Shown here: piece by piece, positions 43,776 to 55,404 of the stretch
Layout: every line of letters begins with the position of its first letter
Numbering within the stretch: position 1 is the first letter of the stretch
NCBI GenBank assembly: GCA_949752735.1
Contig: OX457052.1
Location: 37,451,868 to 37,515,867, forward strand
Length of the DNA stretch: 64,000 nt
From: Lumbricus terrestris
Taxonomy: Eukaryota > Annelida > Clitellata > Crassiclitellata > Lumbricidae
Reading direction: 5' to 3'
Notes under the pieces: model-generated
The model's database searches: none
What the model was told of the DNA's origin: nothing
Seen by the model: only the letters and a program-made list of their open reading frames with translations
Translations under genes and position numbers: made by a program

Positions 43776-45671
43776 TTTGACGAGCGCCTTTTATTCTTCT
43801 CCAAAAATATTTTATTCTCTATTGCTCAACGCCACCTTGCGAATCTCAACGTCGTCTATTTCGACATCTACCTACGGTACCCTATCAAATTTAGCAGATT
43901 AGCAGAGAACATTTTTTGCCAGGCATACAAACGTCACACTGACCAATAAATGCAATCATTGTTGAATATTATTTCAGAATCAAATGATTCCGCTGAACAA
44001 TAATTATTGTCGTATACTGCTGGCCAGACATTATTATCAGTGTTTGTTTATTTATTGTTTAGGCAGCACAGAGTTTTCTCTGTTATTGGCTCCACTGGCT
44101 ATATGCCTTATACGCCTGGGGGGAGGCGTATGCTCAGGTGCATATTATCGCAGCCTTTAAAAAAAAACTTTCGGCCAAAGCCCCGTAACCTTGAAGGGGC
44201 ATTGCAGAGTGGGCAGCATACCTCCGAAGGGATAATTGTACACTTGTGGCAATGGAAATGAAATTACCATTGTTCGTCCCGTATAGATAAATAAATGTTG
44301 TATAAATACGTTATAAGGGTGTCCTTTTAAAGCATTTTTCTGACACAATTATTTTGGACAAAATGGAAGTTAATATCGCCCGTAATTTTAATTCTCTCGT
44401 GGCCTCGCATTTCCTGATAGTATGTTTAGTTCGAACCTATCGATCGTCTAATTCATAAAAGCAATTACTACAAGCTCGTTAGTCAAAGAACCATCTCTGA
44501 AACATCCAAACCCGCCCATCACAATGCCCCAACCTCTCGGGGTAGGCCTAACTGGCGTTTGGCCGGAAACTTTTGTCTTTCGCCATCGCTACTCCGCTCC
44601 CACCCCGCCTCCACCCAAGCATGGTTAACGCCGCCCCCACCAAAACCTCATCAAATCCCACTTGCTCTGGGGTAGCCAGCTTTGGCTGGTAAATGTCGGT
44701 TTTATTGTCACGTTTCAAATTGAATTAAATTAAGCTAAAGGACATGAAAAAAATAAACTCGAATGATAAAAATTTTATTAGAAATTTCACGGAAACGCCG
44801 AGCTTGAAAATCAGCTTCAATATTCCAGAAATATGTAGAGACGCAAGAATAATGGCATATGGGAAACATCGGACTTAAAGAACATTCTGGATGACTGAGT
44901 GAAAGAAGCAGATGACGTCATGCAGAGTACATGTAAGGTCAACGTGAATAAGGAATTCGATCGCAACTTGTCGTTAAGGAATAAAATATCGAGTGCGTCC
45001 TTTGCACACCTTTAAAATTATATTTACAGCAGCTATTTATAAATTGAAAATAACTGAAATGGTGCATCTTGCGTAAGACCCAGGAAAGTGTTGAAATCAA
45101 CTTGAAATGACCTAAATTTTAATATAAAGTTAATTTGTAATACTGTGTTTGACAACGGTTACTAATTCTTGTATTTCTGCTGAAACTTATACTATTTAAA
45201 CATGCCAATGGAAAATCATGTAAATAGTGCGGAAATGGAGTTAATAATGCCACAATATTGCAGAGTTTACAACGTCATAACTGGTCTGCTATGTTCGTTA
45301 ACTTTAACCGTACGCTGAAGTCATGATTGTAGTTTCATAGTAGTTATTGAAATCATCCAAAATCTCGTAGTGGTGCATAAATTATAAATAAATCGCAGTA
45401 TTCCATTTTAATGAAGAAAATATTTTAATATTTGACCCATTCGCCCAGTGATTCTCAAACTGTTGCAAGCCAACGGACCGGCAATAATTTTTGGTTGAGG
45501 TTCGCGGACCGCTAACTTAAATTGGGAGCGCATGAGAAAGAAAGGAGTTGCGGAAAACTTCAGAAAACCACAAATGAATGTAAATCTTGGAATAAGAATA
45601 CGAATAAAGCTGAATCTGGGTTAAAAAGTTTCTTATCTTGTTACCTCATAGCATAAGACCGTAGCTATGGG
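43776..45671. other. Intergenic, repeat pieces only
   Basis: Contains AACGCCACCTTGCGAATCTC (43828), a partner of 8615-8830 at about 44280-44420, and a partner of 10745-10890 at 44930-45070. No gene seen. Confidence 0.55.
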
Positions 45672-46080
45672 TAGGGGCGGATCCAGGGGGGGCTATCCGA
45701 CCATGGCCCCCTCCCATTTAAAAATTGCATGGATGTGGCCCCCCAGTTGGTTTCAACAAGCCATTAAATAAATGTAGTGGGAGAGAAAAACAGGACATCA
45801 GGTCTCCCCCTATTAAAAAATCGTACGGGGCGTGGCCCCCCCCCCCGTCGATTTAGCGGCGGTTGAGACGGTATCTTTTTCCCGGGAAAATTGATCGATA
45901 ACTAAAAAAAGTCATCAGTTTTTTCGGCGTATGAAACGGTATCTTTTTCCCGGAAATTGGGCGATGATTTAAAAAAAAGGTCATCGGTTTTTTCGGCGAC
46001 ACAACGAAATTTTTCCCCTGTCCCACCAACAAGACCCAAAATTTTGGCCCCCTCTTCGAAAATTTCTGTATCCGCCCTTG
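45672..46080. mobile_element. 409-bp hAT-type MITE
   Basis: The left end TAGGGGCGGATCCAGG and right end CTGTATCCGCCCTTG are inverted with mismatches. They are flanked by a perfect 8-bp duplication GCTATGGG (45664-45671 and 46081-46088). The interior has C/G runs and two direct copies of CGGTATCTTTTTCCCGG. Non-coding. Confidence 0.85.
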
Positions 46081-46298
46081 GCTATGGGGGTGTTTTGGGT
46101 GTTTCAACAGCTCCGGAAATTCCGGATTCAGCGACTTCTAACCACATTCGGTTGCTCTTCCACGATCCTTACAACCCTTATTTCAGTTTAACGACATTGT
46201 GCGATAGTGAGAGATCACAAACATTGCCCTCCTCACTTATTCAAACTTGGGACTGGCACTCCCAGATTGCGAGCAGTGGCGTAGTTTCACCTTGTGAG

Positions 46299-46667
46299 CA
46301 GCGTTGCCAATCTAAAATATAAAAAAAACAAGTTGGAAGGTCAAAAACCCAAGAAAACCCAAGTTGAGCAAATCTTCCGAAAATGCCCAGAATTTTCCGA
46401 AAAATGCCCGAATTCCCCACAAATCTTCCGAAAAGTTTCCGAATTTCCCGTCCGAAAAATCTGATGACTTTTTTAGTCATTCGGAGCAAATCTTCCGGAA
46501 AAAGTCCACAATTTTCAAAAAAAGCCCGAAAATGTCAAAAAATCTCTTTTTACCTTGGAAAAAAATCCAAGGAAAAAACCCAAGGTCGTCCCCAAAAAAC
46601 CCCATTTCCCAAATTCGGATAAAACAAACCAAGATCTTGTGAAATAACCCAAGGAGTGCCAACGCTG
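46299..46667. mobile_element. 369-bp hAT-type MITE
   Basis: Inverted ends CAGCGTTGCCAATC and GTGCCAACGCTG, with a perfect 8-bp duplication CTTGTGAG (46291-46298 and 46668-46675). Interior rich in TTCCGAAAA. Same family as 11213-11568. Apparent Lys/Pro/Ser-rich ORFs are by-products of the repeat. Confidence 0.9.
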
Positions 46668-46914
46668 CTTGTGAGCTTCTCAGCAACTTACTATACGAAA
46701 AAACCAACGTAATCATTTGAAAGCGTTGGAAAGGTGTCCAACATTATAAAAAAGTACTTTTGACAATAGATTATATTATCATTTACCGCCAATTTGCGGC
46801 CTAAAGAACTCCTGATGTTCTTTCAACATAAACTTCAGTTCCAATTAGGCTGAAACTAAACCTAGTATAGTGCTAAGTGTTTTACTAAGGTCGCTGTGCT
46901 ATATCATGGATCAA

Positions 46915-47142
46915 TAGTTTGTATGCGCACTTGTTATAGCGCCTCTTCAAGCTCTCTCTACTCAGAGGCGCTCCCGACTGCAGAGCGGATACTGCATCGG
47001 AGTTTCACGCCGAAGCGCTGAGCAATTGCGAGTGAAGGACTTGCCCAAGGTCCCTGCGCGGCGACTTGAGGTGGATTCGAACCTCGAACCTTCCGGCTTC
47101 AAGGCAACGACGCCACCACTACACCACCGCGCCCCACGAGCT
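46915..47142 (-). mobile_element. tRNA-derived SINE, well preserved
   Basis: Minus strand: GGGGCGCGGTGGTGTAGTGG head, B box GGTTCGAATCC (complement of 47072-47082), body GACCTTGGGCAAGTCCTTCA ... GCTTCGGCGTGAAACTCCGA, and tail GGGAGCGCCTCTGAGTAG ... CTTGAAGAGGCGCTATAAC. Best copy of the family here. Confidence 0.9.
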
Positions 47143-47649
47143 TCTCAGTGTATAGTGTATCCCTCCTCCTTCGTCCAAGCTTTGGCCTGGCACTGCTAGA
47201 GTTGAAGCAATGGCGAAAGAAATAAGCATCAATGGTCATAATGTGATTATAGTTACCAAATTAATACAACTAAATCCTATACGGTGGCAAACTGTTGTTA
47301 TCTCTGTCTGCTATGTTGCGCTCTTTGTTGTCCAGCATTAGCAGAATAATAATAAGATGTATATAGCGCCATAGCTAAGCCGAGATCAAAGTTACAGGCA
47401 ATTGTAAGAATATCGAGGAAAGTTCTTATATTCGACAATGACAAATAAATGTTTTATTGGACAATCTTCATAGAAATGACTTTGCGTTAAACAAACAACC
47501 TCTCAACATCGTTTGGTCTTTCTGGATAGGTGATCTTAAAGCAGCGTTACATAAATCTCCGAAATGAATGAATGAATGAATGAGTGAGTGAAAATTAAAC
47601 GGGTGTCTGAAACTATTGAAATTATCATGATGTAATCAAAGATCGATAG
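47143..47649. other. Intergenic; L2-like tail with (GAAT)n
   Basis: At 47520-47592 the sequence ACATAAATCTCCGAAATGAA runs into (TGAA)n, an L2-like 3' tail. CGGGTGTCTGAAAC follows at 47600. At 47155-47215 lies the complement of the short GGATAAAGGAGGAGGG family. No gene seen. Confidence 0.5.
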
Positions 47650-48115
47650 CAGCGTCAGTTATTCAGTCTAGTGCAGAACACCATTAAAACAAGTTTCATG
47701 TTTGGTATTTATATGTTTCATCTCAAATGCATTTTCTGATGTTTCAATAATTATAGTCCACCGTTGACCAATTATTATGATCAGAACGTCAGTTACCAAA
47801 ACCGTCTGCTAAACGAAATTGTTTTGTCTGCGTTACTGGGACATAAATTATTTTCAGGATGGTGTCAACTTTGGAAGACTAGAAACTGGTTAGCCAGGAC
47901 TTGTGAAGTTGTGAGTCAAGTCTCACAACAGGTCGCAGTAGGTCTTATCGGTCTTCAATGTCAAGTACGATGGCTCCTACATTCCTAGTGAAAATCGAAA
48001 AGCTGCAAGTTTTGACCGTATCCCAGCGGTTATTAGGCTCAATAAGCCAGAGCGGCGTAAAGGAGACAGGCAGTTGACAGCTCTGACAACGTAGATTATG
48101 GCAGCTGGCGACAGA
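47650..48115. repeat. Diverged duplicate, copy A (partner 52935-53485)
   Basis: Shared in order: GAACACCA.T.AAA.., GTCCACCGTTGA, ACCGTCTGCTAAA.GAAATT, TTACTGGGACATAA, TGGTGTCAACTTT, TGTGAGTCAAGTC, TTCTACATTCC-like CCTACATTCC and TGCAAGTTTTGACCG. This copy lacks the 117-bp insert present in the partner, so it is the empty site. The following 48116-48300 has no recognised feature. Confidence 0.85.
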
Positions 48116-48315
48116 CCATGAGCTGTCAGGACTTACTGTATTTCAAACGGTGGACAGCTTTTATTACATGTAGGGCTAATCGATGCATAGTGTCTTTGAT
48201 TTCTTTATGAAAAAAACCCATTTCGACCATCAGAGCCTGAATAATAAGGTTGCAAGTGCTATAATTACAAAAAAAATGTGCGATGCCCTTTTAAACTGTT
48301 GTATTCTACAAAATT

Positions 48316-48565
<250 letters not shown>

Positions 48566-50280
48566 TGTTATGGTTGATCTGTATACTGTTTAAAGTGTCT
48601 AATAGGATGAATCCAGAGTTTGACGACAGCTCAATGACGTAAATAGTGAAAACCTACCCAAACCGTAGTTATTATCATCTGCGCAACCACCCTATGAGAC
48701 CAACGGGACTCGTCCCTCCAACTTTTGAGTGGTCCACTAACTTTATTATTATGGTCCCCCCTCAACTTTCAGGACGTGATTCACTATGGTCCCCCCCAAC
48801 TTTTAGGACGTGATTGCACCAATGGTTATTATAGAACACAAGTTACTAATTCGAGATTACGTCGAAAACAATTTTATAGCATCGAACAATAAGATATTTG
48901 GGTGTCCACAAATTCATCGTAAAATGCACACTTTTTGTCGTTTATTTACATAAGCCGATATAAACCTAACCAGCATAATAATTGGTCGAATGCTACACTG
49001 ATGCCTTTAACTCAGTGGGTGCAAACCAGTTACAAACATAGTGATCATAGGCATACGAAGATTACGAAACAGAGAGAAAGAAAGATGAAGAGTTCTCTGA
49101 TAACCTATCGATGAAGTTCGACTGAGCGCAGCAATGTTTCTGCGTTGGACTGTGGAAGTATTTACTGCGGGAAGAACCTGGTCACGTGCGAAGCATGTAC
49201 AAGAAATCCAAAGCCACAATTTGCTGAGACGGAATCAGACAACTTACTGAGATAAGGTGGAGAACAAGACATAGCACACACTGCAATTAAATCAAGACAT
49301 CATACTGTGACGTGACCAACATGATAGAGTCGATCTATGGAGCTCAGCCAGAGAACATGTTACCAGTTTGTTCTCTTGATACCTCAACGGTAATAATTAT
49401 GATATAGCGCCATTTGTTAACAAAAGAAAGTGGTTGCGTTCAACACTAGCGAAGAAGTTGCAATTGTGTCTGTATCATGAAACGGGAAGGATACAGAATT
49501 ATTGTTTGAGCCAAGAAAACTACAATTTGCCCATATAAATAACAATAATTTAAAAAATAAGAAGAGGAAGAAGAACAATAATAATGATGATCATAATGAT
49601 CATGATAATATAAACATCGACTGTAGTAGCAAATAGTGATAAAACAATAATTTTTTTTAATAATTATTGATTTTCTTTTTACTGTTTATTCTCTACTTCT
49701 ACTCATGCTATTACTAATGCTACAACTTAACGAGCCTTAATTGTTTGCAGCACAATATTTTAAAGCATGAAACTTTTACATTAAATAACTACAATAATTA
49801 GACACCTTTCTTATAATTTCTCTTCCGACTATTTAGATATCAACCTCGTTTTCGAAGCTTGGCTTGCAGCGGCGTTGTGGCAAATAATTAGCAGTAACGA
49901 AAGGTTCATTCAAACGAATATCTTATTATATTATACTCCAATTGTCACATGTGCACACTCCGCACGATCGTGCTTAATTAGCAGTGCCAGTCCACATACT
50001 AGATAAAAGTAGGGGCGACGTTGAGTATCTTTGCCACACCGTGGCGTCTTCAAATATCAACTAATCGAAAGAAATGGATGTAAAGCCAGTTTCATATGTC
50101 ATTAGAAACACTAGAGTAGAAGTGAGGAACGTTACCGGCTCGATTAATTGCATTTCAGTGCAGCCAGTTTTAATTGTTAAAATTTAAGCGTTACATCAAA
50201 AATAACTTTTGGTAGATAGATGGCAATTTTATAGTAAGTGAGTCAGTATACGCTAGCTGAGTTTACTATGTACAATTCAT
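48566..50280. other. Intergenic; repeat pieces
   Basis: AAGTGTCTAATAGG at 48592, a short direct repeat of TGGTCCCCCC(T)CAACTTT.AGGACG at 48751-48815, ATTAGACACCTTTC at 49798, and an isolated GCCAGTCCACATACTAG piece at 49985. No gene seen. Confidence 0.5.
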
Positions 50281-51780
50281 GACTATAGTCTACCTTAGCA
50301 AGTGCTGAGTTTGCCAGGGCAAACACCAGCTACTGGACACCTTTAAATTGCAGCTTGCACAATCCTTAAATTTTTCGCTTTCGCCTCGGTGCATTATTAG
50401 ATTGACGCAACTTCTGCAAAATAGCATGTTTGCTAGTGGAATAGTTACTACTGCTCAAACAAGGTTCCGCCAATTTCAATATCCAATGTATGCCTAGGAA
50501 GACATATAAATTATTTAGTATTACAAAATAGCCCTAAATGCCCTCTACAGAATGGCATAATTTATTTATATTAAAAAACAAATTATGGATAAGTTATAAT
50601 AGAAAAAACATGACAATTTTATGAAAATAAAACACCTTTATATATATTTTAATTTATTTTGAGCACTTCCGGTTGTCATAAGACAACTCAATGAGCATGG
50701 AAATGTAGCCCCACATTCCCTCTATAGAATGGTATAATTTGTGTCTCTTAATATTAAGGGGCGGAAAAGTTACAGACGATATTCTAGGGGGGGTGGTATC
50801 CACCCCCCTGGTACCTTGGGTATATCGGGTGTAACTTTTGAACGGTAGGGGGCACCATCAAAAATTTTAATTCCAAATGTGTCCCAATGAATCCCCTACA
50901 GCTACCAATTTTTTCAAAATTTTATTCCAGACGGAACGCGTTTGATTTGCGAAAAACCTAGGGGGGGTGGCAACCACCCCCCCTTGGTAGCCCGAGGGTT
51001 AATAATGCGGCGGTATTTGCAGTTTAACGTCACTGTGTGGTAACAAAGACCATTAGCGACGCCCTCCTCCTTCATCCAGGATCACCGTTTGAAGTAAGGT
51101 AACGTAAAGTAGAAAAAGGTCAGCGTGAATGAGGATGTCGGTCGCCAGATGTCATGAGGCAATTACATCTCTTGCACACCTTTATAATGCTGTTAATGAA
51201 CGCTATATTTTTCAACTGATTTAAATAAAATTAATACTTCTTAAATGAAAGGGATCTATATATAACTTGTGTATTCTTGAAATAATCACTTGCCGCGAAT
51301 GATTGATTATGGAGAAATTTAATCAAAACTACACTGCGCCGATAAAAGTTAATTTAATTAAACTGCATTAATAATTCATACTAAATAAATATGAAAGAAT
51401 ATGAGGTGAAACCACAATTTGGCCTAAGACACGCTAAATAAAAAAGCGAAGGTTAGACACCTTTTAGAAAGTGTCCGTGAGGCTATTTATAATGACAGCA
51501 ACGCCCAAAGCTTGCGTTCTTTACGTGCACGGCGGCGCTAACTGCATGGAATGATTATCTGCAACGGGATTCTTACAGACTATTATTTCAACTTCCATCA
51601 TCACAAACTTTGCCACGATCGTGTTACGCAGTGCCAAGATCAAGATCAAGATCAGAGACAAGATCAAGGTGGCGGGCAACGATGATTGTCATTGTTACCG
51701 CGTTTTGTCGTTAAAGAACAACTTCCCGAACGCTTGGTGTCGCCACAGAAATAAATGTAAAGATGTTACACACTAAAAAC
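50281..51780. repeat. Diverged segmental duplicate, copy B (partner 18690-20560)
   Basis: Same ordered blocks as 18690-20560 (ACCAGCTACTGGACACC; GATGTCGGTCGCCAG; TTGCACACCTTTATAATGCT; GACACGCTAAATAAA; GTTAGACACCTTTT; CCACAGAAATAAA). Copy B has its own insertions, including 50740-51000 and a reverse copy of the 117-bp short family at about 51008-51085. Non-coding. Confidence 0.75.
50785..50995. repeat. Paired G/C-rich hairpins
   Basis: CTAGGGGGGGTGGTATCCACCCCCCTGGTA (shown here as two arms, GGGGGGGTGG and CCACCCCCC) at 50789-50817 and GGGGGGGTGG...CCACCCCCCC at 50961-50984 are two near-identical perfect hairpins about 170 bp apart in AT-rich sequence. Confidence 0.8.
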
Positions 51781-51888
51781 AGAGAGTGCCAGTCTCAAAA
51801 GTCTGATCGAAGGGTGGGCGACCACAATAATTGCCTTTGTTCTCACATGCATGCAGGTCGTCACTGCTCGTTAAAGTAGAACTACTGT

Positions 51889-51946
51889 CATGTCATGTCA
51901 TGTCATGTCATGTTATATCATGTCATGTCATATCATGTCATGTCAC
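51889..51946. repeat. (ATGTC)n microsatellite
   Basis: About eleven pentamers TGTCA with variants ATATC and TTATA. Confidence 0.95.
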
Positions 51947-52065
51947 TGCACCATCGTCATTGTAGTAAATGCATTTCAGCAATATCTGTCCTTTACGGTC
52001 CTCAATAGATCCATTACTGATAGAGCGGTCCACGTCATGAGTTGAACTACTGTAACCTATATATA

Positions 52066-52915
52066 TAGAGGAGATAATCAAGGAGGCATTGGAAGAACTG
52101 GAGGAAGGGATAAAAGTGGGAGGAATGTGGATCAGGGCATTAAGATTCGCAGACGATCAAGCAATGATGGCAGAAAGTCAGGAAGGGTTACAAACAATGA
52201 TGGACCGGCTGAATACAACATCAAAAGAATACGGAATGAAAATCAACATAAAGAAAACAAAGGTTATGAGAATAAGCAAAGGAGAGCAGAAGGCAGTTAA
52301 AATATTCATAGATGGAGAAGAATTAGAACAAGTCAAGGAATTTGCGTATCTCGGCAGTACGATTACGGAAGATGCTAGATGCCACAGAGAAATACAACGA
52401 AGGATTGTACTAGGAAAAGATGCATTTGAAAAGAGGAAAGAGCTACTGAGAAGAGGAATCAATAAGGAGCTGAAAAAGAAAATGATAAAAACCTTAGTAT
52501 GGAGTGTGATGTTATATGGATCAGAGACATGGACTATGCGAATGGAAGACATCAAGAGAATTGAAGCATTTGAAATGTGGTTATGGAGAAGGATAGAAAG
52601 AATCAGCTGGAGGGATCATATCAGCAATGAGGAGGTATTGAGAAGAGTCGGAGAAAAGAGAGCGATGATACACACAATTAGAGAAAGACAAAGAAGATGG
52701 ATCGGGCACACACTCAGAGGAGACTCGATGCTGCGAACAATCATAGAGGGGAAAATGGATGGAAAAAGAACGAGAGGCAGACCAAGACAAAAACTGTTAG
52801 ACTGGATGATGAAAGATGGCTACCAGAAGCTGAAAATGAAAGCGCAGAACAGAGAAGATTGGAGACGTCAAACATTCGAACCTGCCTAAGGGCAGAGCAC
52901 GAAAAGAAGAAGAAC
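52066..52915 (+). pseudogene. 5'-truncated RTE-like LINE, near-intact RT C-terminal half
   Basis: About 270 codons are open: [99 protein letters not shown] and [17 protein letters not shown], the palm D-D box and C-terminal domain of RTE/BovB-type LINEs. The endonuclease and RT fingers are missing. It ends in a stop at 52889 and a GAAAAGAAGAAGAA tail. The open frame suggests a fairly recent 5'-truncated insertion. The window also holds the end of a relative at 1000-1123. Confidence 0.9.
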
Positions 52916-52934
52916 CTATTTATATTACGAACAA

Positions 52935-53485
52935 TGTAGTGAACACCACTGAAACAGTTTTCATGTTTGGTATTTATTTAGTTGACGACGTTTGGTTTCT
53001 GTTGCTTTCTCTTACACTGCAAATAATGTCCACCGTTGAACAATAATTAGAGCATCGGTTACCAGAACCGTCTAACTCAGCCAGTGGTCGCACTCTGCCA
53101 GTGCCAGTCCCAAGCCTGGATAAAGGAGGAGAGCGTCGCTAATGGTCTTTGTTACCACACAGTGACGTTAAACTGCAAATACCACTACCACCAGAACCGT
53201 CTGCTAAAAGAAATTATTTTGTCTTCGCTACTGGGACATAATTTTCAGGGTGGTGTCAACTTTTAACGACTATAAAACCGTTTGCCAGTAACCTGAACGT
53301 GTGAGTCAAGTCGCATTACAACTCGCATTTGATGGTCTTCAATGTCAAATACGAAGGTTCCTACATTCCAAATGAAAATCGAAACGTTGCAAGTTTTGAC
53401 CGATCCCCAGCAATTGTCAGACTTTATAAGCCGGGGCGAAGTAGAGGAAACGCGCAGTTGTCATAGCTCTGGTAACGAAGATTAT
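52935..53485. repeat. Diverged duplicate, copy B (partner 47650-48115)
   Basis: See 47650-48115 for shared blocks. This copy is longer because of an insertion at 53073-53189. Followed by non-coding sequence with AATTTATAAC ... GAAGGTGTCTAATC at about 53678-53720. Confidence 0.85.
53073..53189. mobile_element. 117-bp short interspersed element with 12-bp target duplication
   Basis: The insert is flanked by ACCAGAACCGTC at 53061-53072 and 53190-53201 and is absent from the paralogous site at 47.8 kb (ACCAAAACCGTC once). Its core (CCTGGATAAAGGAGGAGAGC, GCTAATGGTCTTTGTTACCA, CACAGTGACGTTAAACTGCA) recurs in reverse at about 51008-51085 and in pieces near 16425, 43550, 47160, 56015 and 61590. No pol III boxes or inverted ends are obvious. 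Confidence 0.8.
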
Positions 53486-53764
53486 ATATGTCAGACTGCT
53501 TTTATCGAGTTGCCATAGGGTCAGAGGGGCGGAACAGCTATTAAGGCGGGTGTAGTCTGGGTTGGGAATTGTATGGTTGTGGATCATACAGCGTTGCTAA
53601 ATTGAAGCAACTCCTACATTCATCACCTAATTTAATTCTTTGTTGTCGAGACATTGCTTCAAAATCTATACGATAGCGAATTTATAACATCGGTGGAAAA
53701 TGTCACGAAGGTGTCTAATCAGTACATTCTTTAGCTCATAATTTTAATGTATTGCTTTGTATCT

Positions 53765-54030
53765 ATGCATTTATATAGCGCCTCTCACAGTGCACACCAA
53801 TCAGAGCCGCTCCATGTGCATTAGGCCAAGAGAGAGAAAAAGGTTTTGAGACAACGAAACGAGGTATTTGGCCAATCACCAGCTAATGTGGAGGAACGCG
53901 TCAAAGAGGGAATCTGGTTCCACAACGCAGTGCTAATGAGAGCAAAGTCTCGTATTGTTTTAGCCATGGTCGTCCTAGCTCGCGGGACGAAGAGATCATA
54001 CATCAAGTTGGTTCCTACAAAAAAAATATA
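53765..54030 (-). pseudogene. L2-like LINE C-terminal fragment
   Basis: On the minus strand DLFVPRARTTMAKTIRDFAL, TALWNQIPSLTRSS and FRCLKTFF match the RT C-terminus of L2-like LINEs. It is followed by the tail GGAGCGGCTCTGATTGG ... GAGGCGCTATATAAATGC. Confidence 0.8.
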
Positions 54031-54394
54031 TTTATATGTCCAAGAGTTACTCTGATATAAAATTGTTAGACCTATATAATTAGCAATGAAATGAGGCCCA
54101 CGATATAATTTGTACACTTCCATAGTGTCTTTTCTCTGCTACTGATTAGATTTCAGCTGCGTTTTGTCGATCAGCATGAACTTGTGTTTACAATTTTTAT
54201 TTGAAAAGATTTCAATATCTTGAATCTTTATTAATTTCTCATTAAACCAACTTATTGGGGGGAATGCCCGTGGTAGATTAATGTCGCTTAAAATTATTAT
54301 TTTCCTACTGATAAGGTTGTGTTATTTTCCGACTAAGATAAACTTGCACAGACAGGGCTTTCAAGCTAAAAATGCAGTTTTAGATGTAACAAAG

Positions 54395-54615
54395 TCATAT
54401 TATTCTCCGTTTCGGGTTTTTCGTCGTCTTTCTCGTTTATTTATCTTTTCGAATAAAACGACGTTTCCAGTTTCTATTCCGTTTCCATCGTTTTTTTGCA
54501 TCCATAGCCTATTTCTATCAGTTTCGCTAGCGCTTGAAAACCAGATTGGGACGACGGGACCGCCTCTGATTAGGGTGGCGATGTATAAATACTCGATTGC
54601 GATTACTATAATTTT
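54395..54615 (+). repeat. Probable L2-like LINE 3' remnant with (GATTGC/GATTAC) tail
   Basis: Ends in CCGCCTCTGATTAGGGTGGC ... GATGTATAAATACTCGATTGCGATTAC, like the L2 3' end, but is decayed. The open frame across it (54281-54826) runs into the foldback arm and I do not regard it as a gene. Confidence 0.45.
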
Positions 54616-54688
54616 TGCTCTTAAGTGCTGTAATAATTATGCCGAGCAAATTTCTGTCCAGGGTAACGGCCTCTGTTGTCATAGACCC

Positions 54689-55404
54689 GGTGCACGGTCA
54701 AAAGCGCGCAGGACAAAAGCGCGCAGACAAATGCGCGCAGACAAATGCGCGCAGCGACATATGCGCGCAAGACAAAAGCGCGAACGGACAAATGCGCGCA
54801 ACAGGAACAATGAAATCAAAAAGTAGATGAACAAGAGCATGTGGCGTAAGGTTCAAGACCTCTCTCTTGCCGTAGCCTATCGATCGTGACGACGACGAAA
54901 ATATACGCCTTCAGAGAAATGGAAGGTGGATGAAGGTCAGAGAAATGGAAGCTGAATGAAGGTTAGCTATAGGTGAAATGGAAGCTGGATGAAGGTTCGC
55001 TATAGGTGGAATGGAAGCTGGATGAAGGTTCTCTATAGGTGAAATGGAAGCTGGATGAAGGTCAGAGAAATGGAAGCTGGATGAAGGTTCGCTATAGGTG
55101 AAATGGAAGCTGGATGAAGGTTCGCTATAGGTGGAATGGAAGCTGGATGAAGGTTCTCTATAGATGAAATAGAAGCTGGATGAAGGTTCGCTATAGGTGA
55201 AATGGAAGCTGGATGAAGGTCAGAGAAATAGAAGTTAGATGAAGGTTCTCTATAGGTGATATGAAAACTGAATGAGGCTCGAAATTTCCTGTTGCGCGCA
55301 TTTGTCGATTAGCGCTTTTGACTTGCGCGCATATGTCGCTGCGCGCATTTGTCTGCGCGCATTTGTCTGCGCGCTTTTGTCCTGCGCGCTTTTGTCGGCG
55401 TGCC
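54689..55404. mobile_element. Foldback element with inverted tandem arrays and 9-bp target duplication (716 bp)
   Basis: CATAGACCC is present at 54680-54688 and 55405-55413. The arms are inverted arrays of a 14-bp unit (GACAAAAGCGCGCA/GACAAATGCGCGCA): left 54700-54802, right 55290-55396 in reverse complement. The centre is a minisatellite and has no gene. The target was a copy of the CTCTGTTGTCATA family, which continues across the insertion (TGGTCAAATC...GGATCCATCC). No transposase is encoded. Confidence 0.9.
54905..55265. repeat. Minisatellite (33/26-bp units) in the centre of the foldback element
   Basis: GGAAGCTGGATGAAGGTT plus CGCTATAGGTGAAAT or CAGAGAAAT units alternate about eleven times. 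Confidence 0.95.

Noticed and set aside
46364..46642. Lys/Ser/Pro-rich ORFs of 79-92 aa
   Set aside because: They lie wholly within a non-coding MITE (46299-46667) and follow its TTCCGAAAA repeats.
54281..54826. 181-aa ORF with a hydrophobic start, possible secreted protein
   Set aside because: It crosses a LINE 3' remnant and runs into the foldback arm array across the transposon junction at 54689, so it cannot be an ancestral gene. The Arg/Lys-rich end is the GCGCGCA repeat.
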